Part shown: positions 38,542 to 47,025 of the stretch, one piece after another
Position numbering within the stretch: position 1 is the first letter of the stretch
Layout of the letters: every line of letters begins with the position of its first letter
Assembly (NCBI GenBank): GCA_029433525.1
Contig: JAQTIF010000001.1
Coordinates: 620,001-684,000 of the forward strand
DNA length: 64,000 bases
Source: Enterobacteriaceae bacterium ESL0689
GTDB taxonomy: Bacteria > Pseudomonadota > Gammaproteobacteria > Enterobacterales > Enterobacteriaceae
Direction of reading: 5' to 3'
The notes under the pieces: generated by a model
Told to the model about the DNA's origin: nothing
The model's database searches: none
Seen by the model: the letters and a program-made list of their open reading frames with translations, nothing else
Program-made: the position numbers and the translations under genes

Positions 38542-38569
38542 TAAAGATTTGTGGATTAGCAGACGATAT
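38542..38569 (+). promoter_or_regulatory. Sigma28 (FliA) promoter of first flagellin gene
   Basis: TAAAGATT followed by GACGATAT with 16 bp between TAAA and the -10 octamer. The match to GCCGATAA is 6 of 8 and the spacer is one base longer than consensus. The second flagellin gene has the same arrangement. Confidence 0.7.
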
Positions 38570-38653
38570 CAGTGGGGACGGCAATTACAGCCGAAGTTAA
38601 AAGGGCCCGTTGGTTGCGACGGGCGCAATAAATAGACTCGTAAGGAAATAATT

Positions 38654-39721
38654 ATGGCACAAGTCATTAATACTAACAGCCTCTCCCTGATGGCTCAGAA
38701 CAATCTGAACAAATCTCAGGCTTCTCTGGGAACGGCGATCGAGCGTCTCTCTTCCGGTCTGCGTATTAACAGCGCCAAAGATGATGCCGCAGGTCAGGCA
38801 ATCTCTAACCGCTTTACCGCGAACATCAAAGGGCTGACTCAGGCATCACGTAACGCGAACGACGGTATTTCTCTATCTCAGACCACAGAAGGTGCCCTGA
38901 ACGAAGTTAACGACAATCTGCAAAACATCCGTCGTCTGACTGTTCAGGCGCAGAATGGCTCTAACTCTGCCAGCGACCTGAAATCCATCCAGGATGAAAT
39001 CACTCAGCGTCTGGCTGAAATCAACCGTATCTCTGACCAGACTGACTTCAACGGTGTGAAGGTACTGAGCAAAGATCAGAGCCTGACCATTCAGGTGGGC
39101 GCAAACGACGGTGAAACCATCGATATCGGTCTGAAGCAGATCAATGTAGAAACGCTGGGACTGACCGGTTTCGACGTAACTATCCGTGGACCGGTTGCCG
39201 GACAGGAAATCGCTGATGGCGCCAAGATTAAGGTCTCTTCACCTGCGGAAGGTGCACCGACAACGGTTGCTTATGATAAAGCAGGTAGTGCCTTAGCGGA
39301 CGGTAAAGTGCTGGTTTCGGGTAAAGACGATAAAGGTGATGATGCCTTGTACGTTCAGACCACCGATACTGACGGGAAGAAAACCTACAAGCTGGCAACT
39401 GTTGCAGCTGATGGTAAAGTCACCGAAGGGGATGACGTCACCATGCGTGAACCGCCGATCGCTAAACTGGATGCGGCACTGTCTGATGTCGATCAGTTAC
39501 GTTCTGCTCTCGGTGCGGTACAGAACCGTTTCGATTCTGTTATCAACAACCTGAACAGCACGGTTAACAACCTGTCTGCGTCACAGTCCCGTATCCAGGA
39601 TGCGGACTACGCGACAGAAGTGTCTAACATGAGCCGCGCTAACATCCTGCAACAGGCAGGTACTGCGGTACTGGCACAGGCTAACCAGTCTACCCAGAAC
39701 GTGCTTTCTCTGCTGCGTTAA
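38654..39721 (+). CDS. fliC: Flagellin FliC, first of two tandem copies
   Basis: A 355-residue flagellin. The conserved D0/D1 ends are MAQVINTNSLSLMAQNNLNK and ILQQAGTAVLAQANQSTQNV; the variable middle is short (about residues 175-275). The protein differs from the second copy at one residue (Ala here, Ser there, in NNLSxSQSR). It has its own promoter, ribosome binding site (AAGGAA) and terminator. Confidence 0.97.
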   Translation: MAQVINTNSLSLMAQNNLNKSQASLGTAIERLSSGLRINSAKDDAAGQAISNRFTANIKGLTQASRNANDGISLSQTTEGALNEVNDNLQNIRRLTVQAQNGSNSASDLKSIQDEITQRLAEINRISDQTDFNGVKVLSKDQSLTIQVGANDGETIDIGLKQINVETLGLTGFDVTIRGPVAGQEIADGAKIKVSSPAEGAPTTVAYDKAGSALADGKVLVSGKDDKGDDALYVQTTDTDGKKTYKLATVAADGKVTEGDDVTMREPPIAKLDAALSDVDQLRSALGAVQNRFDSVINNLNSTVNNLSASQSRIQDADYATEVSNMSRANILQQAGTAVLAQANQSTQNVLSLLR

Positions 39722-39774
39722 TGATCCGCAGTTGTGTGATAGTCACTATCACGCATTAACCGGATGTGAAACGA

Positions 39775-39806
39775 ACCCAGTGTGCCTTGTGCCGCTGGGT
39801 TTTTTT
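39775..39806 (+). terminator. Rho-independent terminator after first fliC
   Basis: ACCCAG and CTGGGT form a stem around a GC-containing loop, followed by TTTTTTT. A second perfect hairpin, GTGATAGTCACTATCAC, lies just upstream at about 39735-39751. Confidence 0.8.
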
Positions 39807-39852
39807 AGTTTATCTGACTGCCATTTACGCAATAAAAAGATGAAAAAATGGC

Positions 39853-39880
39853 TAAAGAGAGTTCACATTCTGGTCGATAT
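39853..39880 (+). promoter_or_regulatory. Sigma28 (FliA) promoter of second flagellin gene
   Basis: TAAAGAGA followed by GTCGATAT with the same 16-bp TAAA to -10 spacing as in the first copy. The preceding bases AAAAATGGC are also shared, showing that the promoter was duplicated with the gene. Confidence 0.7.
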
Positions 39881-39973
39881 AGTAAAGGACGGCAATGAAT
39901 GCCGGGGTAGATTCACCCAAATTAATCGCTTTTCGTTACCGGGTGTGTAACGAATACTTAAGGAAGATATATC

Positions 39974-41041
39974 ATGGCACAAGTCATTAATACTAACAGC
40001 CTTTCTCTGATGGCGCAAAACAACCTGAATAAATCTCAGGCCTCTCTGGGAACGGCCATTGAACGTTTGTCTTCTGGTCTGCGTATTAACAGCGCAAAAG
40101 ACGATGCCGCAGGTCAGGCAATCTCTAACCGCTTTACCGCGAACATCAAAGGGCTGACTCAGGCATCACGTAACGCGAACGACGGTATTTCTCTGTCTCA
40201 GACCACAGAAGGTGCCCTGAACGAAGTTAACGACAACCTGCAAAACATCCGTCGTCTGACTGTTCAGGCGCAGAATGGCTCTAACTCTGCCAGCGACCTG
40301 AAATCCATCCAGGATGAAATCACTCAGCGTCTGGCTGAAATCAACCGTATCTCTGACCAGACTGACTTCAACGGTGTGAAGGTACTGAGCAAAGATCAGA
40401 GCCTGACCATTCAGGTGGGCGCAAACGACGGTGAAACCATCGATATCGGTCTGAAGCAGATCAATGTAGAAACGCTGGGACTGACCGGTTTCGACGTAAC
40501 TATCCGTGGACCGGTTGCCGGACAGGAAATCGCTGATGGCGCCAAGATTAAGGTCTCTTCACCTGCGGAAGGTGCACCGACAACGGTTGCTTATGATAAA
40601 GCAGGTAGTGCCTTAGCGGACGGTAAAGTGCTGGTTTCGGGTAAAGACGATAAAGGTGATGATGCCTTGTACGTTCAGACCACCGATACTGACGGGAAGA
40701 AAACCTACAAGCTGGCAACTGTTGCAGCTGATGGTAAAGTCACCGAAGGGGATGACGTCACCATGCGTGAACCGCCGATCGCTAAACTGGATGCGGCACT
40801 GTCTGATGTCGATCAGTTACGTTCTGCTCTCGGTGCGGTACAGAACCGTTTCGATTCGGTTATCAACAACCTCAACAGCACGGTTAATAACCTCTCTTCC
40901 TCACAGTCCCGTATCCAGGATGCGGACTATGCGACGGAAGTGTCGAACATGAGCCGTGCCAACATTCTGCAACAGGCCGGTACTGCGGTTCTGGCGCAGG
41001 CTAACCAGTCTACCCAGAACGTTCTGTCTCTGCTGCGCTGA
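39974..41041 (+). CDS. fliC: Flagellin FliC, second tandem copy
   Basis: A 355-residue flagellin, 354 of 355 residues identical to the copy at 38654-39721. The DNA is identical over a 620-bp tract (40238-40857, matching 38918-39537) that includes the variable domain, but both ends carry many synonymous differences. This pattern points to gene conversion of the centre of an older duplication. It has its own promoter and terminator. Confidence 0.97.
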   Translation: MAQVINTNSLSLMAQNNLNKSQASLGTAIERLSSGLRINSAKDDAAGQAISNRFTANIKGLTQASRNANDGISLSQTTEGALNEVNDNLQNIRRLTVQAQNGSNSASDLKSIQDEITQRLAEINRISDQTDFNGVKVLSKDQSLTIQVGANDGETIDIGLKQINVETLGLTGFDVTIRGPVAGQEIADGAKIKVSSPAEGAPTTVAYDKAGSALADGKVLVSGKDDKGDDALYVQTTDTDGKKTYKLATVAADGKVTEGDDVTMREPPIAKLDAALSDVDQLRSALGAVQNRFDSVINNLNSTVNNLSSSQSRIQDADYATEVSNMSRANILQQAGTAVLAQANQSTQNVLSLLR

Positions 41042-41088
41042 GCACTCCTTGACACAAGGGGATCTTCCCCCTGTAGCGGATAAATCAC

Positions 41089-41121
41089 AAGGGAGTACCG
41101 CGATGTACTCCCTTATTTTCT
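41089..41121 (+). terminator. Rho-independent terminator after second fliC
   Basis: AAGGGAGTAC and GTACTCCCTT form a 10-bp perfect stem with a CGCGAT loop, followed by ATTTTCT. Confidence 0.85.
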
Positions 41122-41274
41122 GACAGGCTCAATCGTACCTGCGGTGTTATCGCCGCCGCCGGTTTGCGCCCATTGCATTAAACAGCCATCGTTTTGTATC
41201 GTTGTTCCGCCAGTTGGCATCTTTCCCCCTCCGCATAATGGCATTGATTGTTCTCTTCACAGGTTTAATCAATC

Positions 41275-41997
41275 GTGAGTGATCTGTATACCGCTGAAGG
41301 CGTAATGGATAAAAATTCCCTCTGGCTGCGCTATGCCCCGTTAGTGCGTCATGAGGCGCTGCGTCTGCAGGTGCGGCTGCCGTCTTACGTCGAACTGGAT
41401 GATTTGTTGCAGGCGGGCGGCATCGGACTGTTAAATGCCGTTGAGCGCTATGATGCCCTACAGGGAACCGCCTTTACCACCTACGCGGTGCAGCGTATTC
41501 GCGGGGCGATGCTGGATGAGTTACGCAGCCGTGACTGGGTGCCACGCAGTGTACGTCGCCATGCGCGGGAAGTGACAAAAGTGATGCAGCAACTCGAACA
41601 ACAACACGGCCGTCCGGCCAGCGAGCCAGAAATTGCCAGTGCGCTGAATATTTCACTGGAAGAGTACCGACAGATCCTGTTAGACACCAATAACAGCCAG
41701 CTCTTTTCCTGGGATGAGTGGCATGATGAACATGGTGATAGCGTCGAAAACGGGATCGAAGCGCATCCGGAAGCGAATCCGTTATATACCTTGCTGGAGG
41801 AGAATATGCGTCAGCGGGTGATTAACGCCATCGATATGCTGCCTGAGCGAGAGAAAATGGTGCTGACCCTGTATTACCAGGAAGAGCTTAATCTGAAAGA
41901 GATTGGCGCAGTGCTGGAAGTGGGCGAATCCCGTGTCAGTCAGTTGCACAGCCAGGCTATCAAGCGTTTACGGGCGCGGCTGGCCAATGAACCCTGA
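41275..41997 (+). CDS. fliA: RNA polymerase sigma-28 factor FliA
   Basis: A 240-residue sigma factor (E. coli 239). Region 2 is seen in LVRHEALRLQVRLPSYVELD, GGIGLLNAVERYD and AFTTYAVQRIRGAMLDELR; region 4 in LPEREKMVLTLYYQEELNLK and GESRVSQLHSQAIKRL. It starts at GTG (41275); the corresponding E. coli protein opens MNSLYTAEGVMDK. It reads the sigma28-type promoters listed here and is inhibited by FlgM. fliZ and fliY, which follow fliA in E. coli, are absent. Confidence 0.97.
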   Translation: MSDLYTAEGVMDKNSLWLRYAPLVRHEALRLQVRLPSYVELDDLLQAGGIGLLNAVERYDALQGTAFTTYAVQRIRGAMLDELRSRDWVPRSVRRHAREVTKVMQQLEQQHGRPASEPEIASALNISLEEYRQILLDTNNSQLFSWDEWHDEHGDSVENGIEAHPEANPLYTLLEENMRQRVINAIDMLPEREKMVLTLYYQEELNLKEIGAVLEVGESRVSQLHSQAIKRLRARLANEP

Positions 41998-42046
41998 TCA
42001 TCCTGCCCCTCCTCCCTTGACCCGGAGAGGCAGGGTAACCCAGCGC

Positions 42047-42856
42047 TTATGGCGCTGAGCGTTTTTTCAGCTGCCATAGCAGGCAGAGTAAGCCCAGCAT
42101 CAGTGCAAGATAAATCATCACGTAAGTCCCCTGCTGCTGGCGTGCGCTGAGATCCGGATCGGCCACCCACGCCAGAAAAGCGGTGATATCTCTCGCATAC
42201 TGCTCTTCCGTTTCGGCAGCTTGCAGTGGCGGCTGCCACTGGATATCGCCGTCGTTCAGCGGTTTTGCCATATTGATTACGCCGCCAGGAAAGTAACGAT
42301 TGGTTTTCATTTCGTCATCATCGGGCAAATAACCGATTAGCAGGGCGAAAACATAATCGGCACCCTGATCGCTATAGGGCACAAAAGCATCCAGTAAAAA
42401 CCGGGGAAAGCCGCGATCATAACTGCGGGCGCGAACGATATAACTCAGGTCTACTGGCTCGGCACCATGATTAAGATACCGTGCCTCCTGGACATTGAGA
42501 AAAGGGGAGATAAAGGTATCATTCAGCGTTCCAGGGCGCTCCGCAGGCTGACCATCCTCTTTAATATCCGTAAACTGATAGCCGCTGGCGATATTTTGTG
42601 CCTCTTCGGTGGTCAGCTCCGGGCCACCCGCGCGAGTTAGCTGGCGAAACGTCAGGTATTTGATACTGTGACAGGCTCGGCACTGGCTTTCATACACCTG
42701 TAAACCGCGCCGTAGCTGCGCTTTGTCATACTGTCCGTTGATACCGCTAAAGCTCCAGTCTTGCCTGACCGGGGTCAGCTCTTTGGCCCCACACAGACCG
42801 GTTATCAGCAGTGATCCACAAAAGAGAGTGAAGGATAATAGTCGTTTCATTATCAC
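42047..42856 (-). CDS. petC: Cytochrome c1 of the bc1 complex
   Basis: A 269-residue periplasmic cytochrome anchored by a C-terminal helix (YVMIYLALMLGLLCLLWQL). It has a signal peptide (MKRLLSFTLFCGSLLITGLCGA, after a possible upstream Met), the haem c site CRACH (residues about 55-59) and the Met ligand region GGVINMAKPL. It receives electrons from the Rieske protein and passes them to a soluble carrier, here perhaps the pseudoazurin encoded in the same operon. It overlaps petB by 4 bp. Confidence 0.93.
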   Translation of the reverse strand: MIMKRLLSFTLFCGSLLITGLCGAKELTPVRQDWSFSGINGQYDKAQLRRGLQVYESQCRACHSIKYLTFRQLTRAGGPELTTEEAQNIASGYQFTDIKEDGQPAERPGTLNDTFISPFLNVQEARYLNHGAEPVDLSYIVRARSYDRGFPRFLLDAFVPYSDQGADYVFALLIGYLPDDDEMKTNRYFPGGVINMAKPLNDGDIQWQPPLQAAETEEQYARDITAFLAWVADPDLSARQQQGTYVMIYLALMLGLLCLLWQLKKRSAP

Positions 42857-44019
42857 TCCTGTTTTTCGAGAAAACGGCGGCAGGGTAGCACGATTAAAAA
42901 CCAGGCAAACCAGATGAAAGTGGAAAGTTGCGAAGCGGCGCGGGTCCAGCCCTCTGCATTGTAAAAACCGCCAGTCAGATCAGGCCCGGTCAGCGCTTGC
43001 GAGCCGAGCCAGCCGAGGAAGCAGGCATTGATCACCCACAGCCAGAAGCCCCATTTGACAAGGCGACTGTAATGACGGAAACGGGCGCGCGAAGTATCCA
43101 GCCACGGCAGAAAATAGAACACGAGGATCGCGGCGCACATCGCGATTAGCCCGGCTAACTCATTCGGAAAACAGCGGAGGATAGAAAAAAAGGGCAGGAA
43201 GTACCACTCCGGCGCCACCTTCGCTGGCGTTACCAGCGGATCGGCAGCAATAAAGTTATCGGCACTGCTCAGATAGTGGGGCGCAAAGAATAAAAACCAT
43301 GTGAACAGCATCAGGAACAGGGTGATTTTGATCGCGTCGCTATGGGTGATGGTGTAATCAAACAGCAGACGACTGGACTCTTTTGGACTGAAGGTTTTTT
43401 TCATCGCCTGCGCAAACGCCGCGCGTACCGTGCGGATATGGAACAGCATGACCACGATGATGACGAAAGGAATAATAAAATGCAGGACAAAAAAGCGACC
43501 CAGCATCGCGGTTCCCGGGGTATAGCCGCCAATGATATAGTGATAAAGCGTCTCGCCTACCAGCGGGATATCGCGCACAAAGTGAGTGATAACGGTGGCC
43601 GCCCAATAGCTTTTTTGTCCCCAGATAAGGCTATAACCGAGAAAGGCGGTGATCATCAGCAGCAGATACAGCGTCACGCTAATCAGCCACATTTTTATCC
43701 ACGGTTTACGATACACGCAATAGTACATAGCACGAAAAATATGCAGATAGCAGGCAAAGAAGAACAGTGACGCGCCAATCGCGTGGATATCACGCACCCG
43801 CTCACCCTGTTTGACCGTGCGCATGATATGAATGATCGAGTCAAACGCCTGCTCCGCCGTGGGGACATAAAACATCGCCAGAATGATACCGCTCACGATC
43901 TGCACGCCGAGCATGAGCAGTAAAATAGCCCCGATAGCGAAAAGCCACATCCCGGCCACCGAGCGGGGAAAGGGGATGCGCAGGCGAAGTGACGAGAAAG
44001 AGAACCCTTTACCGCTCAT
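42853..44019 (-). CDS. petB: Cytochrome b of the bc1 complex
   Basis: A 388-residue membrane protein with about eight helices. Paired haem ligands occur in RDIHAIGASLFFFACYLHIF and LHFIIPFVIIVVMLFHIRTV. The Qo-site PEWY motif is present (KVAPEWYFLPFFSILR), as is GYSLIWGQKSYWAATVIT. It catalyses quinol oxidation and reduction in the Q cycle. It follows the Rieske gene by 1 bp. Confidence 0.95.
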   Translation of the reverse strand: MSGKGFSFSSLRLRIPFPRSVAGMWLFAIGAILLLMLGVQIVSGIILAMFYVPTAEQAFDSIIHIMRTVKQGERVRDIHAIGASLFFFACYLHIFRAMYYCVYRKPWIKMWLISVTLYLLLMITAFLGYSLIWGQKSYWAATVITHFVRDIPLVGETLYHYIIGGYTPGTAMLGRFFVLHFIIPFVIIVVMLFHIRTVRAAFAQAMKKTFSPKESSRLLFDYTITHSDAIKITLFLMLFTWFLFFAPHYLSSADNFIAADPLVTPAKVAPEWYFLPFFSILRCFPNELAGLIAMCAAILVFYFLPWLDTSRARFRHYSRLVKWGFWLWVINACFLGWLGSQALTGPDLTGGFYNAEGWTRAASQLSTFIWFAWFLIVLPCRRFLEKQE

Positions 44020-44020
44020 C

Positions 44021-44590
44021 TCAGACTGCCTTTACGCCAAGGCGTAGTGTTTGACCGTCGGGATAAAAGGCGTAGTCCGGGATCGCCAGATTGGCCGTTG
44101 CCGGGCCGCGCGTGACCCGTCCCGAGGTATCGAACTCAGAGCCGTGGCACGGACATACCCAGCCCTGCCCCCCGGCTCTGGCATTGGGTACGCATCCGGC
44201 ATGAGGACAAACCCCCTGCACCACCAGCCACTGAGGATAAGCGCTGTGAACCCGCTCGCCATCGGCCTGAGGATCGAGCAGTTGTTGTTGATCGGCCATC
44301 TGCGCGGCGGCAATTTCATCCGCAGTACGATGATGGATGAAAACCGGCTTTCCCTGCCAGACTCGCCTGATGGTTTGCCCGGCGGCAATATCGGTCAGCG
44401 GAATGTCGATCGGCTCACCCTCAGCGACGGTTTTTTCATCCGGGCCTAAGGCACAAACCAGCGGCCAGACCGCCGCCGCGACACCGGCGGCACCGACTAT
44501 CTTAGTGATGTTACACAGGCATTGCCGACGCTGTTGCTGAATCTCATCGCCACTCTTTTTGTTATCTGCCACCGCATGTTCTCCCTGCAA
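44021..44590 (-). CDS. petA: Rieske iron-sulfur protein of the bc1 complex
   Basis: A 189-residue [2Fe-2S] protein. Cluster ligands are in GVCPHAGCVPN and GWVCPCHGSEFD, followed by the GP-x-P-like RGPATANLAIPDY. A twin-Arg (RRQCLCNITK) precedes a hydrophobic helix, consistent with Tat-dependent membrane insertion. It transfers electrons from quinol to cytochrome c1. Confidence 0.95.
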   Translation of the reverse strand: MQGEHAVADNKKSGDEIQQQRRQCLCNITKIVGAAGVAAAVWPLVCALGPDEKTVAEGEPIDIPLTDIAAGQTIRRVWQGKPVFIHHRTADEIAAAQMADQQQLLDPQADGERVHSAYPQWLVVQGVCPHAGCVPNARAGGQGWVCPCHGSEFDTSGRVTRGPATANLAIPDYAFYPDGQTLRLGVKAV

Positions 44591-44598
44591 ATCACCGC

Positions 44599-45039
44599 TT
44601 ACTGCTGATCGATACGTGAATAAATTTGCTGGAAGCGCTTATTGGCGACCCCCGGCGCTTTGAATGCACGATAGCTATCTGGCAGCGTGGCATCGCCGAC
44701 TTTAATCATCATCACCATACCCATCGCATAATGCGGTGAACACTTAATGCCGTAAAAGCCCGGCTGGTCATACTTGACTTCTATCTCTTCGTCGATTTTG
44801 CCGACAAAGCCTTTGTAGCCCGCTGGAGAGAGTTCAGCGATCGAAGCCGCATTATGGCTTTTATGGGTACGAATAAATTTGACGCTATCGCCCGGCTGAA
44901 TCGCCAGATAATCCGGCTCATAGACCATCGGCCCTGCTGCGCCCCGATTTTTCATCAACACTTCGTAGGTTTGTGCGAAAGCGGAAGTGCTTATCGCCAG
45001 TAAACATAATATCTTCAGACCCTGGCTAAGATATTTCAT
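44599..45039 (-). CDS. Pseudoazurin, type 1 copper protein
   Basis: A 146-residue periplasmic blue copper protein with a signal peptide (MKYLSQGLKILCLLAISTSA). Ligands can be placed: His in THKSHNAAS, then Cys, His and Met in GIKCSPHYAMGMVMM. The sequence GAAGPMVYEPDYLAIQPGDS is typical of pseudoazurin. It lies first in the bc1 operon, so it is a likely electron acceptor of the complex. In denitrifiers pseudoazurin feeds nitrite or nitrous oxide reductase; neither gene is in this window. Confidence 0.93.
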   Translation of the reverse strand: MKYLSQGLKILCLLAISTSAFAQTYEVLMKNRGAAGPMVYEPDYLAIQPGDSVKFIRTHKSHNAASIAELSPAGYKGFVGKIDEEIEVKYDQPGFYGIKCSPHYAMGMVMMIKVGDATLPDSYRAFKAPGVANKRFQQIYSRIDQQ

Positions 45040-45055
45040 AAGTGACTCCTTAGTA

Positions 45056-45865
45056 TTAATACGGTTTGTGATAACGAATAAAACAGCTTATTCCTTCTGG
45101 ATCATGCTCAACCGTCGCTTCAACGGCGAACCAGGCGCGGAGGTTTTCGCGGTTAAAAACCTGAGCGGGGGAACCCTGCATCACAATACACCCATCCTGC
45201 ATCACGATGATACGATCACAAAACATGGCGGCATGGTTAAGGTCGTGCAGGGCGGCGATAATCGTCAGTTGTTGCTGTTTTACCAGATTGAGCAGGCTTA
45301 TCTGGTGCTGAATATCAAGATGATTTGTCGGTTCATCCATCAACAGTAACTGTGGCTGTTGTGCCAGTGCTCTGGCGATATGCAGGCGCTGTTTTTCACC
45401 ACCGGAGAAGGTATGCCAGTAACGGTGTTGCCGCTGATGGAGACTCACTTTTTCCAGCATGGCTTCGACAATCTCGTCATCTTTCGTCGACCACGGGGTG
45501 AGCAGGCTCAGCCACGGTGTGCGACCGAGGGCAACCGCCTGGAAAGCGGTCAGTCGCTCGCTGGTGTCCGCCTGTTGTTCGACTAAGGCGATCTGTTGCG
45601 CCAGCTGGCGACGTGAATAGTGCGTCAGCGCCTGGTGTTGCAGGGTAATGCTGCCCGCCGTCGGTTTACGCAACCCCGCCAGCAGTGAAATCAGCGAGGT
45701 TTTGCCGCAACCATTGGCACCGATAATCCCGACAAACTCGCCACGATTGACGCACAGCGAGACATGATCAACGATGTTTTTACCTTTCACCTGCCAGCAC
45801 AGATCATGTGTGGCGATAACCTCGGCTGCCTCAGTCCCTTGCGGTTGTTGACAATGGCGGCTCAT
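45056..45865 (-). CDS. ABC transporter ATPase of FecE/BtuD type
   Basis: A 269-residue ATPase of the metal-chelate/vitamin B12 importer class. Walker A is GIIGANGCGKTS, the signature is FSGGEKQRLHIARAL, Walker B is LLLMDEPTNHLD and the H-loop is LHDLNHAAMFC. It overlaps the permease gene by 4 bp. The substrate is not shown by the ATPase; the riboswitch upstream of the operon suggests a corrinoid or related compound. Confidence 0.9.
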   Translation of the reverse strand: MSRHCQQPQGTEAAEVIATHDLCWQVKGKNIVDHVSLCVNRGEFVGIIGANGCGKTSLISLLAGLRKPTAGSITLQHQALTHYSRRQLAQQIALVEQQADTSERLTAFQAVALGRTPWLSLLTPWSTKDDEIVEAMLEKVSLHQRQHRYWHTFSGGEKQRLHIARALAQQPQLLLMDEPTNHLDIQHQISLLNLVKQQQLTIIAALHDLNHAAMFCDRIIVMQDGCIVMQGSPAQVFNRENLRAWFAVEATVEHDPEGISCFIRYHKPY

Positions 45866-46935
45866 CGGATCGGCTTTCCTCTTATCAGAATGATTGAAAA
45901 CGCCGGGGCACCCGCCAGTGCGGTGATCACGCCGATAGGCAGTACCTGTCCTGGCAACAAAGTACGCGAGATGACATCGGCAATAATCAGGAAAATAGCC
46001 CCGATTAGCGCACTGACTGGCAACAGACGATGGTGCTGATTGCCGACCAGCAAGCGGGTAGCATGGGGGATCACCAGACCGACAAAACCAATCGCCCCGA
46101 CGATCGAGACCATAATCGCTGTCATCCCGGTCACCGCGACGATCAGCACGGTTCTTGTGCGTTTAACCGGAATACCCAGCGCCGCCGCCGATTCGCTGCC
46201 AAAAGAGAAAGCATCCAGATGACGGGCACAGGCAAAGCAGACAATCAGCCCCACCAGGGTTGTCGGCAATGCTAAAAACACATCCGGCCAGCGTACCCCA
46301 CTGAGGTTACCTAGCAGCCAGAACATGATGCCACGCGCCTGCTCCGCATTGGCCGAGTGAGTGATAACCAGAGAAGTGATGGCGTTGAAAAGCTGCGAGC
46401 TGGCGATACCGGCAAGAATGATTTGACTGGTGATCGCGCCGCCGTGCCTGCCACTGGCCGCTGCCGCCAGTAAAGCGACGAATAAAAACGCCATCAGCGC
46501 TCCGAGGAAAGCCCCGGATGACATGCTGATCAGCCCGGCGCCCAGCCCGGTGAGGGTGACCAATACCGCCCCTGTGGAGGCTCCGGCAGAAATGCCCAGC
46601 AGATAGGGCTCAGCCAGCGCATTGCGTAACAGCGACTGGAGTACCACCCCGGATACCGCCAGGCAGGCACCACAGCAGGCTGAGACAGCAGCACGGGGCA
46701 GGCGATAGCTCCAGATAATACCGGCATCCAGCGGGTCGACAGGATAGTGGGTATCACACAGCTGGTTGGCCAGGGTGCTGAGGACATGACGCCAGGGAAT
46801 AACGGTTTCGCCAATCGAAATCCCCGCCAGCAGGGCACAGCACATCAGTATGCTGACCCCAAGGGCATAGCCACCGACTCGCATCGCCAGTCGGCCAACA
46901 GCGTAACGTGTTCTGAGCGAATCACGCATCATCAA
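45862..46935 (-). CDS. ABC transporter permease of FecCD/BtuC type
   Basis: A 357-residue permease with about ten membrane helices. LSVSGVVLQSLLRNALAEPY-like text appears as CLAVSGVVLQSLLRNALAEP, and IGAIGFVGLVIPHATRLLVG is the FecCD family signature. It forms the channel for the importer with the ATPase downstream and the binding protein upstream. Confidence 0.91.
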   Translation of the reverse strand: MMMRDSLRTRYAVGRLAMRVGGYALGVSILMCCALLAGISIGETVIPWRHVLSTLANQLCDTHYPVDPLDAGIIWSYRLPRAAVSACCGACLAVSGVVLQSLLRNALAEPYLLGISAGASTGAVLVTLTGLGAGLISMSSGAFLGALMAFLFVALLAAAASGRHGGAITSQIILAGIASSQLFNAITSLVITHSANAEQARGIMFWLLGNLSGVRWPDVFLALPTTLVGLIVCFACARHLDAFSFGSESAAALGIPVKRTRTVLIVAVTGMTAIMVSIVGAIGFVGLVIPHATRLLVGNQHHRLLPVSALIGAIFLIIADVISRTLLPGQVLPIGVITALAGAPAFSIILIRGKPIR

Positions 46936-46989
46936 TAATGTTCCTGATTATCCGGACGCTATACCCTTTATGCGGGCATAGCGTCATAC

Positions 46990-47025
46990 ATCGATTAGCT
47001 GGGGATTAGCTGGGGATTAGCTGGC
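46990..47025. repeat. Short tandem repeat just past the binding-protein stop
   Basis: Three near copies of GATTAGCTGGG lie head to tail immediately after the stop codon of the periplasmic binding protein gene. It may be slipped-strand expansion; no function is evident. Confidence 0.6.
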
